Below are positions 36,112 to 43,859 of a stretch of 64,000 nt of DNA, piece after piece (position 1 is the first letter of the stretch; each line of letters begins with the position of its first letter). Source of the DNA: Streptomyces griseoruber (GTDB taxonomy: Bacteria; Actinomycetota; Actinomycetes; Streptomycetales; Streptomycetaceae); the NCBI RefSeq assembly GCF_001514205.1, contig NZ_KQ948776.1, positions 186,001 through 250,000 on the forward strand. Direction: 5' to 3'. A model generated the notes under the pieces. That model did no database searches and had not been told where the DNA came from. It saw only the letters and a program-made list of their open reading frames with translations. Position numbers and translations under genes: made by a program.

Positions 36112-36173
36112 GGGGTGGGCGCGGGTGAGGGTGGGGACGGGAGTGGGGGTGGGGTGGGGAGAGGGGAGGGGGG
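36112..36173 (+). other. G-rich tract, potential G-quadruplex
   Basis: In the fruK-fruA spacer the plus strand carries about ten runs of three or more G separated by one to three bases. Because the operon is transcribed from the minus strand, this strand is the template and the mRNA is C-rich. Four or more closely spaced G-runs are enough for a DNA quadruplex in principle. Confidence 0.5.
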
Positions 36174-36194
36174 CGGCGCGTAACAGGAGGGTCG

Positions 36195-37172
36195 TCATGA
36201 CGCCGGCTCCTTCAGTTCGCGGTCCACCGGCACCTGCGCGGTGACCGTCACGGCCGCCGGGTCCAGGTCGCCCGGGGTCGGCATGACGCTGCCGGGCAGT
36301 TGTACGGCCGCCGCGCCGTGGGCGACGGCGGAGGCGAGCGCCGCCGGGCCGCGCCCGCCGGCGATGAGGAACCCGGCGAGGGAGGAGTCGCCGGCGCCGA
36401 CATTGCTGCGGACGACGTCGACCCGGGCGCTCGCGAACCAGGTGCCCGCGTCTTCCACGAGGAGCTGTCCGTCGGCGCCGAGGCTGGCGAGGACGGTACG
36501 GGCGCCCATCTCGCGCAGTTCCTCGGCGGCCTTGACCGCGTCGCCCACCGTGGCCAGGGGGCGGCCGACGGCTTCGGCGAGTTCCTCGGCGTTCGGCTTG
36601 ACCACGTCGGGCCGCTCGCGCAGCGCTTCGAGGAGGGCGCGTCCGGAGGTGTCCAGGGCGATCCGTGCGCCCCCGGCGTGCGCCCGGGCGACGACCTCGG
36701 CGTACCAGGAGGGGGCGAGGCCGCGGGGCAGACTGCCGCAGCAGGCGATCCAGTCGGCGTCGCGGGACTGCTCGCGGACGGTCTCCAGGAGCAGTTCCTG
36801 CTCGTCCGGGGAGAGCTCGGGACCCGGTGCGTTGATCTTCGTCAGGACGCCGTCGGACTCGGCGAGCGCGATGTTGGAGCGGGTGGCTCCGGCGACCGGG
36901 ACGGGGGCGACCTCGATGCCCTGTGCGTCGAGGAGTTCGGCGACGAGTGCGCCGGGCGCACCACCGAGGGGCAGGACGGCGATCGTGCGCCGGCCGGCGG
37001 CGGCGACCGCCCGGGAGACGTTGACGCCCTTGCCGCCGGGGTCCATCCGCTCGCCGGTGGCGCGGATGACCTCGCCGCGGTCGAGGGAGGGCACCTCGTA
37101 GGTGCGGTCGAGGGAGGGGTTGGGGGTGACCGTGAGGATCACGCCCCCGGGGCTCGTGGGGGTGCCGCTCAT
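36195..37172 (-). CDS. fruK: 1-phosphofructokinase
   Basis: A 325-aa PfkB-family sugar kinase that phosphorylates fructose-1-phosphate, the product of FruA, to fructose-1,6-bisphosphate. Blocks: TVTPNPSLDRTYEV, the first PfkB signature DPGGKGVNVSRAVAAAG, KINAPGPELS, KPNAEELAEAVG and the ATP/catalytic site VRSNVGAGDSSLAGFL with the catalytic Asp. The ATG overlaps the fruR stop by four bases. Confidence 0.95.
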   Translation of the reverse strand: MSGTPTSPGGVILTVTPNPSLDRTYEVPSLDRGEVIRATGERMDPGGKGVNVSRAVAAAGRRTIAVLPLGGAPGALVAELLDAQGIEVAPVPVAGATRSNIALAESDGVLTKINAPGPELSPDEQELLLETVREQSRDADWIACCGSLPRGLAPSWYAEVVARAHAGGARIALDTSGRALLEALRERPDVVKPNAEELAEAVGRPLATVGDAVKAAEELREMGARTVLASLGADGQLLVEDAGTWFASARVDVVRSNVGAGDSSLAGFLIAGGRGPAALASAVAHGAAAVQLPGSVMPTPGDLDPAAVTVTAQVPVDRELKEPAS

Positions 37173-37951
37173 GCTCGTACTACTTCCGTGCCGCCGCGCT
37201 CGATGGCGGCCGCGTCGTCGTCGCTCAGCCCGCTGTCGGTGATCAGCAGGTCCACGTCGCTCAGGTCGCCGAAGCGGGCGAAGTGCTCCTGGCCGTGCTT
37301 GGCGGAGTCGGCGAGCAGGACGACCCGGCGCGCCGCGGCGACGGCCGCCCGCTTGACCGCGGCCTCGGCGAGGTCGGGGGTGGTCAGTCCGTGCTCGGTG
37401 GAGAAACCGTTGGCCGCCACAAAAAGTACATCAGCTCGGATTTCGCCGTAAGCGCGGAGCGCCCAGGCGTCCACGGCGGCGCGGGTACGGTGCCGTACGC
37501 GCCCCCCGACGAGATGGAGCTGCATACCGGGGTGGTCCGCGAGGCGGGCCGCGATGGGCAGGCTGTGGGTGACGACGGTGAGCTCGGCCTCCAGCGGGAG
37601 CGCGGCCGCGAGGCGGGCGACCGTGGTGCCGGCGTCGAGGATCATCGTTCCTTCGGAGGGCAGTTCCGTCAGGGCCGCCTTGGCGATGCGGTCCTTCTCG
37701 TCGGTGGAGGTGCCCTCGCGTTCGGCGAGGTCCGGTTCGAAGTCGAGGCGTCCGACCGGTATGGCACCGCCGTGGACCCGGCGCACCAGGCCGGCGCGGT
37801 CGAGGGCCTTCAGATCGCGGCGGACGGTCTCCGCGGTGACCTGGAACTCCTCGGCCAGCGACAGGACGTCCACCCGGCCGCCCTCACGGGCGAGCCGCAG
37901 GATCTCCTGCTGCCGCTCCGGTGCGTACATGTCCGCTCGCTTCCGACTCAT
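37169..37951 (-). CDS. DeoR-family regulator of the fructose operon (FruR)
   Basis: Up to 260 aa. The N-terminal DeoR helix-turn-helix reads RQQEILRLAREGGRVDVLSLAEEFQVTAETVRRDLKAL, followed by a sugar-phosphate isomerase-like effector domain (ILDAGTTVARLA, VTHSLPIAARLA, GGRVRHRTRAAV, LLADSAKHG). It is first in fruR-fruK-fruA and should repress the operon until fructose-1-phosphate binds; this is family knowledge. ATG 37951 and ATG 37930 are both possible; 37930 gives the more usual N-terminus MYAPERQQEIL and has GGAAG upstream. Confidence 0.92.
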   Translation of the reverse strand: MSRKRADMYAPERQQEILRLAREGGRVDVLSLAEEFQVTAETVRRDLKALDRAGLVRRVHGGAIPVGRLDFEPDLAEREGTSTDEKDRIAKAALTELPSEGTMILDAGTTVARLAAALPLEAELTVVTHSLPIAARLADHPGMQLHLVGGRVRHRTRAAVDAWALRAYGEIRADVLFVAANGFSTEHGLTTPDLAEAAVKRAAVAAARRVVLLADSAKHGQEHFARFGDLSDVDLLITDSGLSDDDAAAIERGGTEVVRA

Positions 37952-38007
37952 GCCCGAACTTGTGGTTTCGAGCCGAGGCTACGCCCGGATTTCCGGAAAG
38001 TAAACAG

Positions 38008-38035
38008 GTTCGGGCTTGATTCGGACATGAACGGA
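38008..38035. promoter_or_regulatory. Three phased direct repeats upstream of fruR
   Basis: Read on the minus strand, TCCGTTC, TCCGAAT and CCCGAAC occur about 10 and 11 bases apart, one helical turn each, starting on the plus strand at 38029, 38019 and 38008. DeoR-family repressors often bind direct repeats like this. A further CCCGAAC in the opposite orientation lies at about 37953. Candidate FruR operator only. Confidence 0.35.
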
Positions 38036-38108
38036 CTTACGCGCCAAGAGGAGCCAGAAAACGCCAGGGGAAGCCAGAAAACATCAGGAGACGTCGGGGG
38101 ATCAGGTA

Positions 38109-38277
38109 CTAGTGCCGCGGCAGGCAACGTTCGCCCCGTCGCGACGCCCGGCACGCACTCTCGCCGCACCGGCCGAAAGCCCAAGTACGTCCAGTACGAG
38201 GACTTCCGGCCGGCACGCCGAGAGCACGCACCGGACGCCGCTCCTTGACGGGCAAACGTTGCCTGCCGCGGCACTAG
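38109..38277. repeat. 169-bp palindromic element with 27-bp terminal inverted repeats
   Basis: The ends (38109-38135 and 38251-38277) begin CTAG and match as inverted repeats over 27 bases with one mismatch. The interior is also palindromic: 38149-38180 against about 38200-38232 pairs over some 32 positions. The whole element can fold into one long hairpin with a small loop near 38183-38195. It carries no credible gene and is too short for a transposase, so it fits a MITE-like non-autonomous element or structured repeat. I recall similar sequence scattered in other Streptomyces genomes, unverified here. Confidence 0.75.
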
Positions 38278-38314
38278 GCCGGAAACCGTCCTACTTCTGC
38301 GGCATGCTCGGCGC

Positions 38315-39292
38315 ATGACCACGGGCACTCCGGCACGGCTGCTGCAGTTGCTCTCCCTCCTCCAGACGCCCCGCGAGTGGCCCGGCGGCGAGCTGTCCCG
38401 GCGGCTCGGGGTGTCCCGGCGTACCGTGCGGCGGGACATCGACCGGCTGCGGGAGCTGGGGTATCCGGTGCAGGCCAGCAAGGGCGCGGACGGCGGGTAC
38501 CGGCTGGTCGCGGGCAAGGCGATGCCGCCGCTGGTGCTGGACGACGAGGAGGCCGTGGCGATCGCGGTCGGGCTGCGGGCGGGCGCCGGGCACGCGGTGG
38601 CGGGCGTGGACGAGGCGTCCGTGCGGGCCCTGGCCAAGCTGGAGCAGGTGCTGCCCGCCCGGCTGCGCCGCCGCGTCACCACGCTCCAGGCCGCGACCAC
38701 CCCGCTGACCAGCGGGGACGGGGCGACCATCGCGCCGGAGACACTGACCGTGATGGCGTCCGCGGTCGCCGGGCACGAGCGGCTGCGGTTCGCCTACCGG
38801 GCGAAGGACGGCACCGGGTCGCGGCGGCTGACCGAGCCGTACCGGCTGGTGTCGACGGGGCGGCGCTGGTACCTCGTGGCGTACGACGTCGACCGGGCGG
38901 ACTGGCGGACGTTCCGGGTGGACCGGGTGAGCGAGCCGTTCGCGACCGGGGCGCGGTTCGCGCCCCGGGAACTGCCGACGGGGGACGCGGCGGAGTACCT
39001 GAGGCGGTCCTTGCAGGGGCAGGCGCACGAGTACGCGTTCGACGTCACCTTCCCGGAGCCGCCGGAGGCCGTCGCGGCGCGGCTGCCCGCGTGGATGGGC
39101 CGGCCGGTGGAGGACGGGGCGGGCGGGAGCCGGCTGCGGGGGACGACCGGTGATCCGGTGGAGTGGCTGGCGGTGCGGCTGGCGATGCTGGGGTGCGAGT
39201 TCTCGGTGCGGGAGCCTCGGGAACTGGTGGAGTGTGTCAGGGAGTTGGGGGCGCGGTTGGGGCGGGCGGGAGGTGTGGGGGGCGCGCGTTGA
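38315..39292 (+). CDS. WYL-domain HTH transcriptional regulator
   Basis: A 325-aa regulator. The DeoR-like HTH (LLQLLSLLQTPREWPGGELSRRLGVSRRTVRRDIDRLRELG) is followed by a WYL domain (about 145-215: RRLTEPYRLVSTGRRWYLVAYDVDRADWRTFRVDRV) and the WCX C-terminal extension. WYL domains sense nucleotides or nucleic acid in some defence and DNA-damage regulators; the ligand here is unknown. It converges on the TetR gene with only one base between stops. Confidence 0.92.
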   Translation: MTTGTPARLLQLLSLLQTPREWPGGELSRRLGVSRRTVRRDIDRLRELGYPVQASKGADGGYRLVAGKAMPPLVLDDEEAVAIAVGLRAGAGHAVAGVDEASVRALAKLEQVLPARLRRRVTTLQAATTPLTSGDGATIAPETLTVMASAVAGHERLRFAYRAKDGTGSRRLTEPYRLVSTGRRWYLVAYDVDRADWRTFRVDRVSEPFATGARFAPRELPTGDAAEYLRRSLQGQAHEYAFDVTFPEPPEAVAARLPAWMGRPVEDGAGGSRLRGTTGDPVEWLAVRLAMLGCEFSVREPRELVECVRELGARLGRAGGVGGAR

Positions 39293-39293
39293 G

Positions 39294-40058
39294 TCAGGTG
39301 CGCTCCGGCTCCCAGGCGAACTCCCGCAGCGCTTCCAGATTGCGCAGTGCCAGGGCTGCCGGGCCGTCCGGGGCGGTGGCGGGGGTGTCGCTCGCGGCCC
39401 AGCTCTGTACGGCGACACGGACCGCGGCGCTCACGACGGCGGCACCGAAACGCAGGTGCGGCGTGACCCCGCCCTTCCCGGCGCCACCGTCGCCTGCGCC
39501 ACCGTTCCCGACGCCACCGCTGCCTGCGCCACCGTTCCCGGCGCCACCGCTGCCTGCGCCACCGTTCCCGACGCCACCGTCGCCTGTGCCACCGTTCCCG
39601 GCGAGCCGTGCCGCCAGGACCAGTGCCAGTGACTCCTCCGACGTCTGGCAGACCTCCGCCCAGACCTTCCCCAGGGCGGGCACGGCCCCCGCCAGGCGGA
39701 TCAGGGTGCGGACCCATTCCCAGGAGGCGGCCGAGACGCCCCGGCCCGGGACGAGGGTGTGGTGGACGGCGTGGGCCAGGGCGTCGGGGAGCGGGAGGGC
39801 GGGCGGGGCCTCGCGGACCGCTTCCACCCAGCGCTGGGCGCCCGCCGCGTAGAGGGGGGCGACGGCCTCTTCCTTCGTGGCGAAGTAGCGGTAGAAGGTG
39901 CGCGGGGCGATGCCGGCGGCCTGGGCGATGTCCTCGGCGCGGGTGGCCTTGAGGCCATGGGCGACGAAGAGGCCCGCCGCGGCCCTGGCGATCTCCATCC
40001 GGGTCGCCGCCTTGCGCCGCTCGGTCAGGGAGGCCGTGGCGGGGGTGGAGCTGGTCAC
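39294..40058 (-). CDS. TetR-family regulator with Gly-rich insertion
   Basis: A 254-aa TetR regulator from GTG 40058. The DNA-binding part is RMEIARAAAGLFVAHGL, then AEDIAQAAGIAPRTFYRYFATKEEAV (about 20-66). The ligand domain is interrupted at residues 153-197 by Gly-rich repeats of about ten residues (GNGGAGSGGA type), encoded by 30-bp near-repeats at 39468-39602. The insertion is in frame, lies between helices and probably forms a flexible loop. No ribosome-binding site is obvious. Regulated genes are unknown; no partner gene is divergent from it. Confidence 0.88.
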   Translation of the reverse strand: MTSSTPATASLTERRKAATRMEIARAAAGLFVAHGLKATRAEDIAQAAGIAPRTFYRYFATKEEAVAPLYAAGAQRWVEAVREAPPALPLPDALAHAVHHTLVPGRGVSAASWEWVRTLIRLAGAVPALGKVWAEVCQTSEESLALVLAARLAGNGGTGDGGVGNGGAGSGGAGNGGAGSGGVGNGGAGDGGAGKGGVTPHLRFGAAVVSAAVRVAVQSWAASDTPATAPDGPAALALRNLEALREFAWEPERT

Positions 40059-40513
40059 ACTCGGCAGGCTATGCCCATGTGGCACAATCTGCCATCCGGG
40101 CGGGCCACCCCGTGGTTCAGGTACGGGGTGACCCGCCCACCTCGGCGTCGGCGGAAACCGGGCGGGCGGACGAGGGAAGCCCGGCAGGTGAACGAGGGAA
40201 GCCGGGCAGGTGTGCGCGGGAAACCTGGCGGGCGGACGAGGGCGAGCCGGGCCCGGCGCCCGGGGGAAGGCGCCGAAGCCCGGCTCGGGGAAAGTCCCGG
40301 CGCCGGGGGGATGGTGCGTCGGGACGTGGTCCTCGGGGAGCGGGACGGGGTCGTGGGTCTCGAACTCCCGTGCCCTGAAGTCTTGTTCCCCGGTCCTCGG
40401 CATTGAAGCGACGTTGTATCGCCATGTTCGCGCGGGGTCGCGGCACCCGGCGCACGCGGGCGGAACCGGCGTGCCCCGGGTGTGCCGAGGATCCGAGGAA
40501 AAGCCCCCGCCGC
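40059..40513. repeat. Non-coding region with degenerate 21-23-bp repeats
   Basis: About 450 bases between the TetR gene and hrdD without a convincing gene. At about 40160-40250 a unit resembling GGGCGGGCGGACGAGGGAAG occurs four times imperfectly. Near 40078-40092, TGGCA-CAATC-TGCCA is a small inverted repeat just upstream of the TetR start and could be its operator. Open frames crossing this region are Pro/Arg-rich artefacts of composition. Confidence 0.5.
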
Positions 40514-41509
40514 CTAGGCCGCGGCCTCGAACCCGGTGTCGCGGGCCAGCTTCTTCAGTTCCAGCAGGGCGTGCTTCTCGATCTGCCGGATGCGTTCACG
40601 CGTCAGGCCGTGCTCCTTGCCGACCTCGGTGAGGGTGCGCTCCCGGCCGTCCTCGATGCCGTACCGCATCTTGATGATGGAGGCGGTGCGCGGCTCGAGG
40701 CGGTCGATGAGGCCGTCGAGTTCCTCGCTGCGCAGCAGCGTGAGGACCGACTGCTCGGGCGACACCGCCGAGGTGTCCTCCAGGAGGTCGCCGAACTGGG
40801 TCTCGCCCTCGTCGTCCACCGACATGTTCAGGGACACCGGGTCGCGGGCCCAGTCCAGGACGTCCGTGACGCGCTCGGGGGTGGAGCCGAGTTCCGCGGC
40901 GATCTCCAGGGGCTCGGGGTCGCGGCCGTGCTCCCGGTTGAACTCGCGCTGGACGCGGCGGATCCGGCCGAGCTCCTCCACCAGGTGGACGGGCAGGCGG
41001 ATCGTGCGCGACTGGTCGGCGATCGAGCGGGTGATGGCCTGGCGGATCCACCAGGTGGCGTACGTCGAGAACTTGAAGCCCTTGCGGTAGTCGAACTTCT
41101 CGACCGCTCGGACCAGGCCGGCGTTGCCCTCCTGGATCAGGTCGAGGAGGGGCAGACCGCTGCGCGGGTAGCGGCGGGCGACGGCGACGACCAGGCGGAG
41201 GTTGGAGCGGATGAACACGTCCTTGGCACGGTCGCTGTCGGCGACCAGGGCCTGAAGCTCCTCGCGGGTGGCGTCCGCGCGGGACTCCTCGTACCCGTCG
41301 AGGATCTGCTGCGCGAACACACCCGCCTCGATGATCTGGGACAGCTCGACTTCCTTGGCGGCGTCGAGCAGCGGTGTGCGCGCGATCTCGTCGAGGTACA
41401 TGCCGACCAGGTCGCGGTCGGCGATCTCGCCGCCATGGGCGCGAACACTGCTTGCCGCGCCGGTCCGGCCACTGGCGGACTGACGACGGGCGACGGCACG
41501 GGTTGCCAT
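40514..41509 (-). CDS. hrdD: Principal-like sigma factor HrdD
   Basis: A 331-aa group 2 sigma-70 factor. Region 1.2 (DLVGMYLDEIARTPLLDAAKEVELSQ), region 2 (NLRLVVAVARRYPRSGLPLLDLIQEGNAGLVRAVEKFDYRKGFKFSTYATWWIRQAITR), region 3 (LPVHLVEELGRI) and region 4 (LTEVGKEHGLTRERIRQIEKHALLELKKLA) are all intact. It lacks the long N-terminal extension of HrdB. The sequence and neighbours match HrdD as I remember it from S. coelicolor. The ATG has AAGGGAGC upstream. A SigR-type promoter lies about 120 bases ahead. Confidence 0.93.
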   Translation of the reverse strand: MATRAVARRQSASGRTGAASSVRAHGGEIADRDLVGMYLDEIARTPLLDAAKEVELSQIIEAGVFAQQILDGYEESRADATREELQALVADSDRAKDVFIRSNLRLVVAVARRYPRSGLPLLDLIQEGNAGLVRAVEKFDYRKGFKFSTYATWWIRQAITRSIADQSRTIRLPVHLVEELGRIRRVQREFNREHGRDPEPLEIAAELGSTPERVTDVLDWARDPVSLNMSVDDEGETQFGDLLEDTSAVSPEQSVLTLLRSEELDGLIDRLEPRTASIIKMRYGIEDGRERTLTEVGKEHGLTRERIRQIEKHALLELKKLARDTGFEAAA

Positions 41510-41625
41510 GCGTGCTCCCTTGCGATGGTGGGGTCAGCGGGTGGTCCTTGGACACCGGGCACTCGGTCAGTGGTCCCGGGACTCGCTTCGGGACTCTGCT
41601 CGTGTGCCCTGCATCCGATGGAAAC

Positions 41626-41651
41626 AACGACTGGAATCAGGACAGAATTCC
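41626..41651 (-). promoter_or_regulatory. SigR-type promoter of hrdD
   Basis: On the minus strand GGAAT (41651-41647) is followed, after exactly 18 bases, by GTT (41628-41626). This is the consensus for the disulfide-stress sigma factor SigR. Control of hrdD by SigR is known in S. coelicolor. Transcription would give a leader of roughly 110 bases before the hrdD ATG. Confidence 0.75.
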
Positions 41652-41723
41652 CAACCCGTACCCCGGATTTTCTGATCATGCAGTACCCTGTCCGGCCGTT
41701 GGCGGGCCACACGGGGAGAAGCG

Positions 41724-42251
41724 ATGACGTCCGAGCACGCAGAGGTGCAGGTCAGGCCGGGAGTCGAGGGGGACCTCGAAGCCCTCACCGACCTCTACAA
41801 CCACTATGTGCGTGAGACGCCCATCACATTCGATACCGCGGAGTTCACTCCGGAAGAGCGCCGCCCTTGGCTGCTCTCCCACCCTGAAGACGGCCCGTAC
41901 CCGCTGAAGGTTGCCGTGGACACGGATTCACAGGAGATTCTGGGGTACGCCACGGCCGGCCCTTTCCGGGGGAAGCCCGCGTACGTGACCTCCGTCGAGG
42001 TGACGGTCTACCTCCGCCCGGACGCCGGGCGCCGCGGCATCGGCACGCTCCTCTACCAGGCGCTCTTCGAGGCGCTCGCCGGCGAGGACGTCCACCGCGC
42101 GTACGCGGGGATCGCGCAGCCGAACGAAGCGTCCACGCGGCTGCATGAACGCTTCGGCTTCCGGTACGTCGGCACCTACCGGGAGGTGGGCCGCAAGTTC
42201 GGCCGCTACTGGGACGTGGCCTGGTACGAGAAGGCGCTCCGGGGCTCCTGA
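41724..42251 (+). CDS. Phosphinothricin acetyltransferase-like GNAT
   Basis: A 175-aa acetyltransferase of the Pat/Bar type. It shows YNHYVRETPITFDTAEFTPEER, the acceptor region FRGKPAYVTSVEVTVYLRPDAGRRGIGTLLYQALFEAL (CoA loop) and the late block HERFGFRYVGTYREVGRKFGRYWDV, all typical of phosphinothricin/bialaphos acetyltransferases and relatives. A Pat-like gene next to hrdD is, as I recall, described in S. coelicolor. Its natural substrate may be another amino acid analogue. ATG 41724 has GGGGAGA upstream; divergent from hrdD. Confidence 0.9.
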   Translation: MTSEHAEVQVRPGVEGDLEALTDLYNHYVRETPITFDTAEFTPEERRPWLLSHPEDGPYPLKVAVDTDSQEILGYATAGPFRGKPAYVTSVEVTVYLRPDAGRRGIGTLLYQALFEALAGEDVHRAYAGIAQPNEASTRLHERFGFRYVGTYREVGRKFGRYWDVAWYEKALRGS

Positions 42252-42324
42252 AGGAACTCCCGGCCCCAGGGCCGTCAGCGCCCCAAGGCCCGAGGGCCCC
42301 AGGGCCCTCAGCGCCCCAGGGCCC
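42252..42324. repeat. Short GC-rich tandem repeats
   Basis: Between the Pat-like gene and the convergent dioxygenase gene, units such as CGCCCCAGGGCCCTCAG recur two to three times with internal GGGCCC palindromes. It may act as a terminator through base pairing; no gene is present. Confidence 0.45.
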
Positions 42325-43110
42325 TCAGCCGAACTGCACCGACCGCTTGGCCAGCCCCATCCAGAACCCGTCGATCACCGACTTCTGCGCGTCCAGCTCG
42401 CCGGAGACCTCGGCGGCGCCCATGGTCACGAAGAGCGGGGCGAAGTGCTCGGTGCGGGGGTGGGCGTAGCGGCCGGCCGGGGCCTTGTGGAGGAAGTCCA
42501 GCAGGGAGTCCCAGTCGCGGGCCTCCATGGCCCGCCGGCCCCAGTCGTCGAACTCCACCGACCAGGAGGGGATGCCGCCCTGGCGCAGGGCGGCGAGGTT
42601 GTGGGTGAAGAAGCCGGAGCCGACGATCAGGACGCCCTCGTCGCGCAGGGGAGCGAGCCTGCGGCCGATCTCCATGAGCCGCACGGGGTCCAGGGTCGGC
42701 ATCGACACCTGGAGGACGGGGATGTCGGCGGCCGGGAACATCTCGACGAGCGGGACGTACGCACCGTGGTCGAGACCGCGGTCGGGGATGTCCTGGACGG
42801 GGATCCCGGGGGCTCGCAGCAGCTTGCGCACGCTCTCGGCGAGCTCCGGTGCGCCGGGTGCGCCGTACTTCACCTGGTAGTAGTGCTCGGGGAAGCCCCA
42901 GAAGTCGTAGACGAGGGGTACGGGCTCGACGGCGCCGAGGGCGAGGGGGGCCTCTTCCCAGTGGGCGGAGATCATCAGGATCGCCTTGGGGCGGGGAAGG
43001 CCCGCGGACCAGGCGGCGAGCTCACCCGGCCAGATCGGGTCGTCCGCGAGCGGCGGCGCGCCATGACTGAGGTACAGGGCGGGCATGCGTTCCTGAGTGG
43101 CGGCGGACAT
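42325..43110 (-). CDS. Extradiol dioxygenase, LigB/DODA family
   Basis: A 261-aa class III ring-opening dioxygenase, related to 4,5-DOPA dioxygenase and YgiD. Metal-site His residues appear in LYLSHGAPP, MISAHWEEAP, LDHGAYVPLVEM and SGFFTHNLAAL. It uses Zn or Fe to open catechols. It is divergent from the MarR gene across an AT-rich spacer, a common arrangement for quinone- or catechol-responsive control. Confidence 0.93.
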   Translation of the reverse strand: MSAATQERMPALYLSHGAPPLADDPIWPGELAAWSAGLPRPKAILMISAHWEEAPLALGAVEPVPLVYDFWGFPEHYYQVKYGAPGAPELAESVRKLLRAPGIPVQDIPDRGLDHGAYVPLVEMFPAADIPVLQVSMPTLDPVRLMEIGRRLAPLRDEGVLIVGSGFFTHNLAALRQGGIPSWSVEFDDWGRRAMEARDWDSLLDFLHKAPAGRYAHPRTEHFAPLFVTMGAAEVSGELDAQKSVIDGFWMGLAKRSVQFG

Positions 43111-43159
43111 GGCGGCGACTCCCTCCGGTTTCCGGTCGGCTCCCTACCGGAACCGTTGC

Positions 43160-43215
43160 TTGAAATCTAAAACGTCAACATCCAACAGCGTATTCCCAAT
43201 TGATTTAAATTTCAA
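43160..43215. promoter_or_regulatory. AT-rich operator candidate between dioxygenase and MarR genes
   Basis: The 120-base divergent spacer contains two related AT-rich motifs: TTGAAATCTAAAACGTCAA at 43160-43178 and TTGATTTAAATTTCAA at 43200-43215. The second has matching TTGA/TCAA ends and sits against the MarR gene's AAGGAG, so binding there would block both promoters or translation start. AT-rich palindromes are typical MarR sites. Confidence 0.45.
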
Positions 43216-43231
43216 GGAGCGTGCGCTTACA

Positions 43232-43750
43232 GTGGACCACATGAAGACCGCATCCACTTCCGCCGAAGAGCCCCGATGGCTCACCGACGAAGAGCAGATC
43301 GTCTGGCGCTCCTATGTCCACGCGAGCATGCTCCTCGAGGACCACATGGACCGGCAGCTCCAGCGGGACGCGGGGATGCCCCACATCTACTACGGCCTTC
43401 TGGTCAAACTCGCCGAGTCGCCCGCGCGCCGGCTGCGGATGACCGAACTCGCCATGCACGCGAAGATCACCCGCTCACGGCTCTCGCACGCCATCGCCCG
43501 GCTGGAGAAGAGCGGCTGGGTACGGCGTGAGGACTGCGCCTCCGACAAGCGCGGGCAGTTCGCCGTGGTGACCGAGGAGGGGCTGGACGTGCTGCGGCGG
43601 GCGGCGCCGGGGCATGTCACCGCCGTGCGCAACGCGGTGTTCGACCGGCTCAGCGGGGAGCAGCAGAAAGCCCTCGGCGAGATCATGCAGATCATCGCCG
43701 AGGGCCTTCAGCCGGATGAGGCGGGGGCCGACCTTCCCTGGCTCCGTTAG
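43232..43750 (+). CDS. MarR-family transcriptional regulator
   Basis: A regulator of about 172 aa (GTG 43232; ATG 43241 also possible). Winged helix: LRMTELAMHAKITRSRLSHAIARLEKSGWVRREDCASDKRGQFAVVTEEG, with the wing DKRGQ. The N- and C-terminal helices form the dimer interface. One Cys in the wing region (REDCASDK) could make it redox- or quinone-sensitive. It most likely represses itself and the divergent dioxygenase. Confidence 0.92.
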   Translation: MDHMKTASTSAEEPRWLTDEEQIVWRSYVHASMLLEDHMDRQLQRDAGMPHIYYGLLVKLAESPARRLRMTELAMHAKITRSRLSHAIARLEKSGWVRREDCASDKRGQFAVVTEEGLDVLRRAAPGHVTAVRNAVFDRLSGEQQKALGEIMQIIAEGLQPDEAGADLPWLR

Positions 43751-43859
43751 ACACGCCGCTCGGTGCAGTCGTTCAGTGCAGTCGTTCAGGTGCGGCGTCG
43801 TCGTGGCTGGTCGCGCAGTGGCCCGCGCCCCTTTGAGGGGGCCCTTCGAGGGGGCGACC

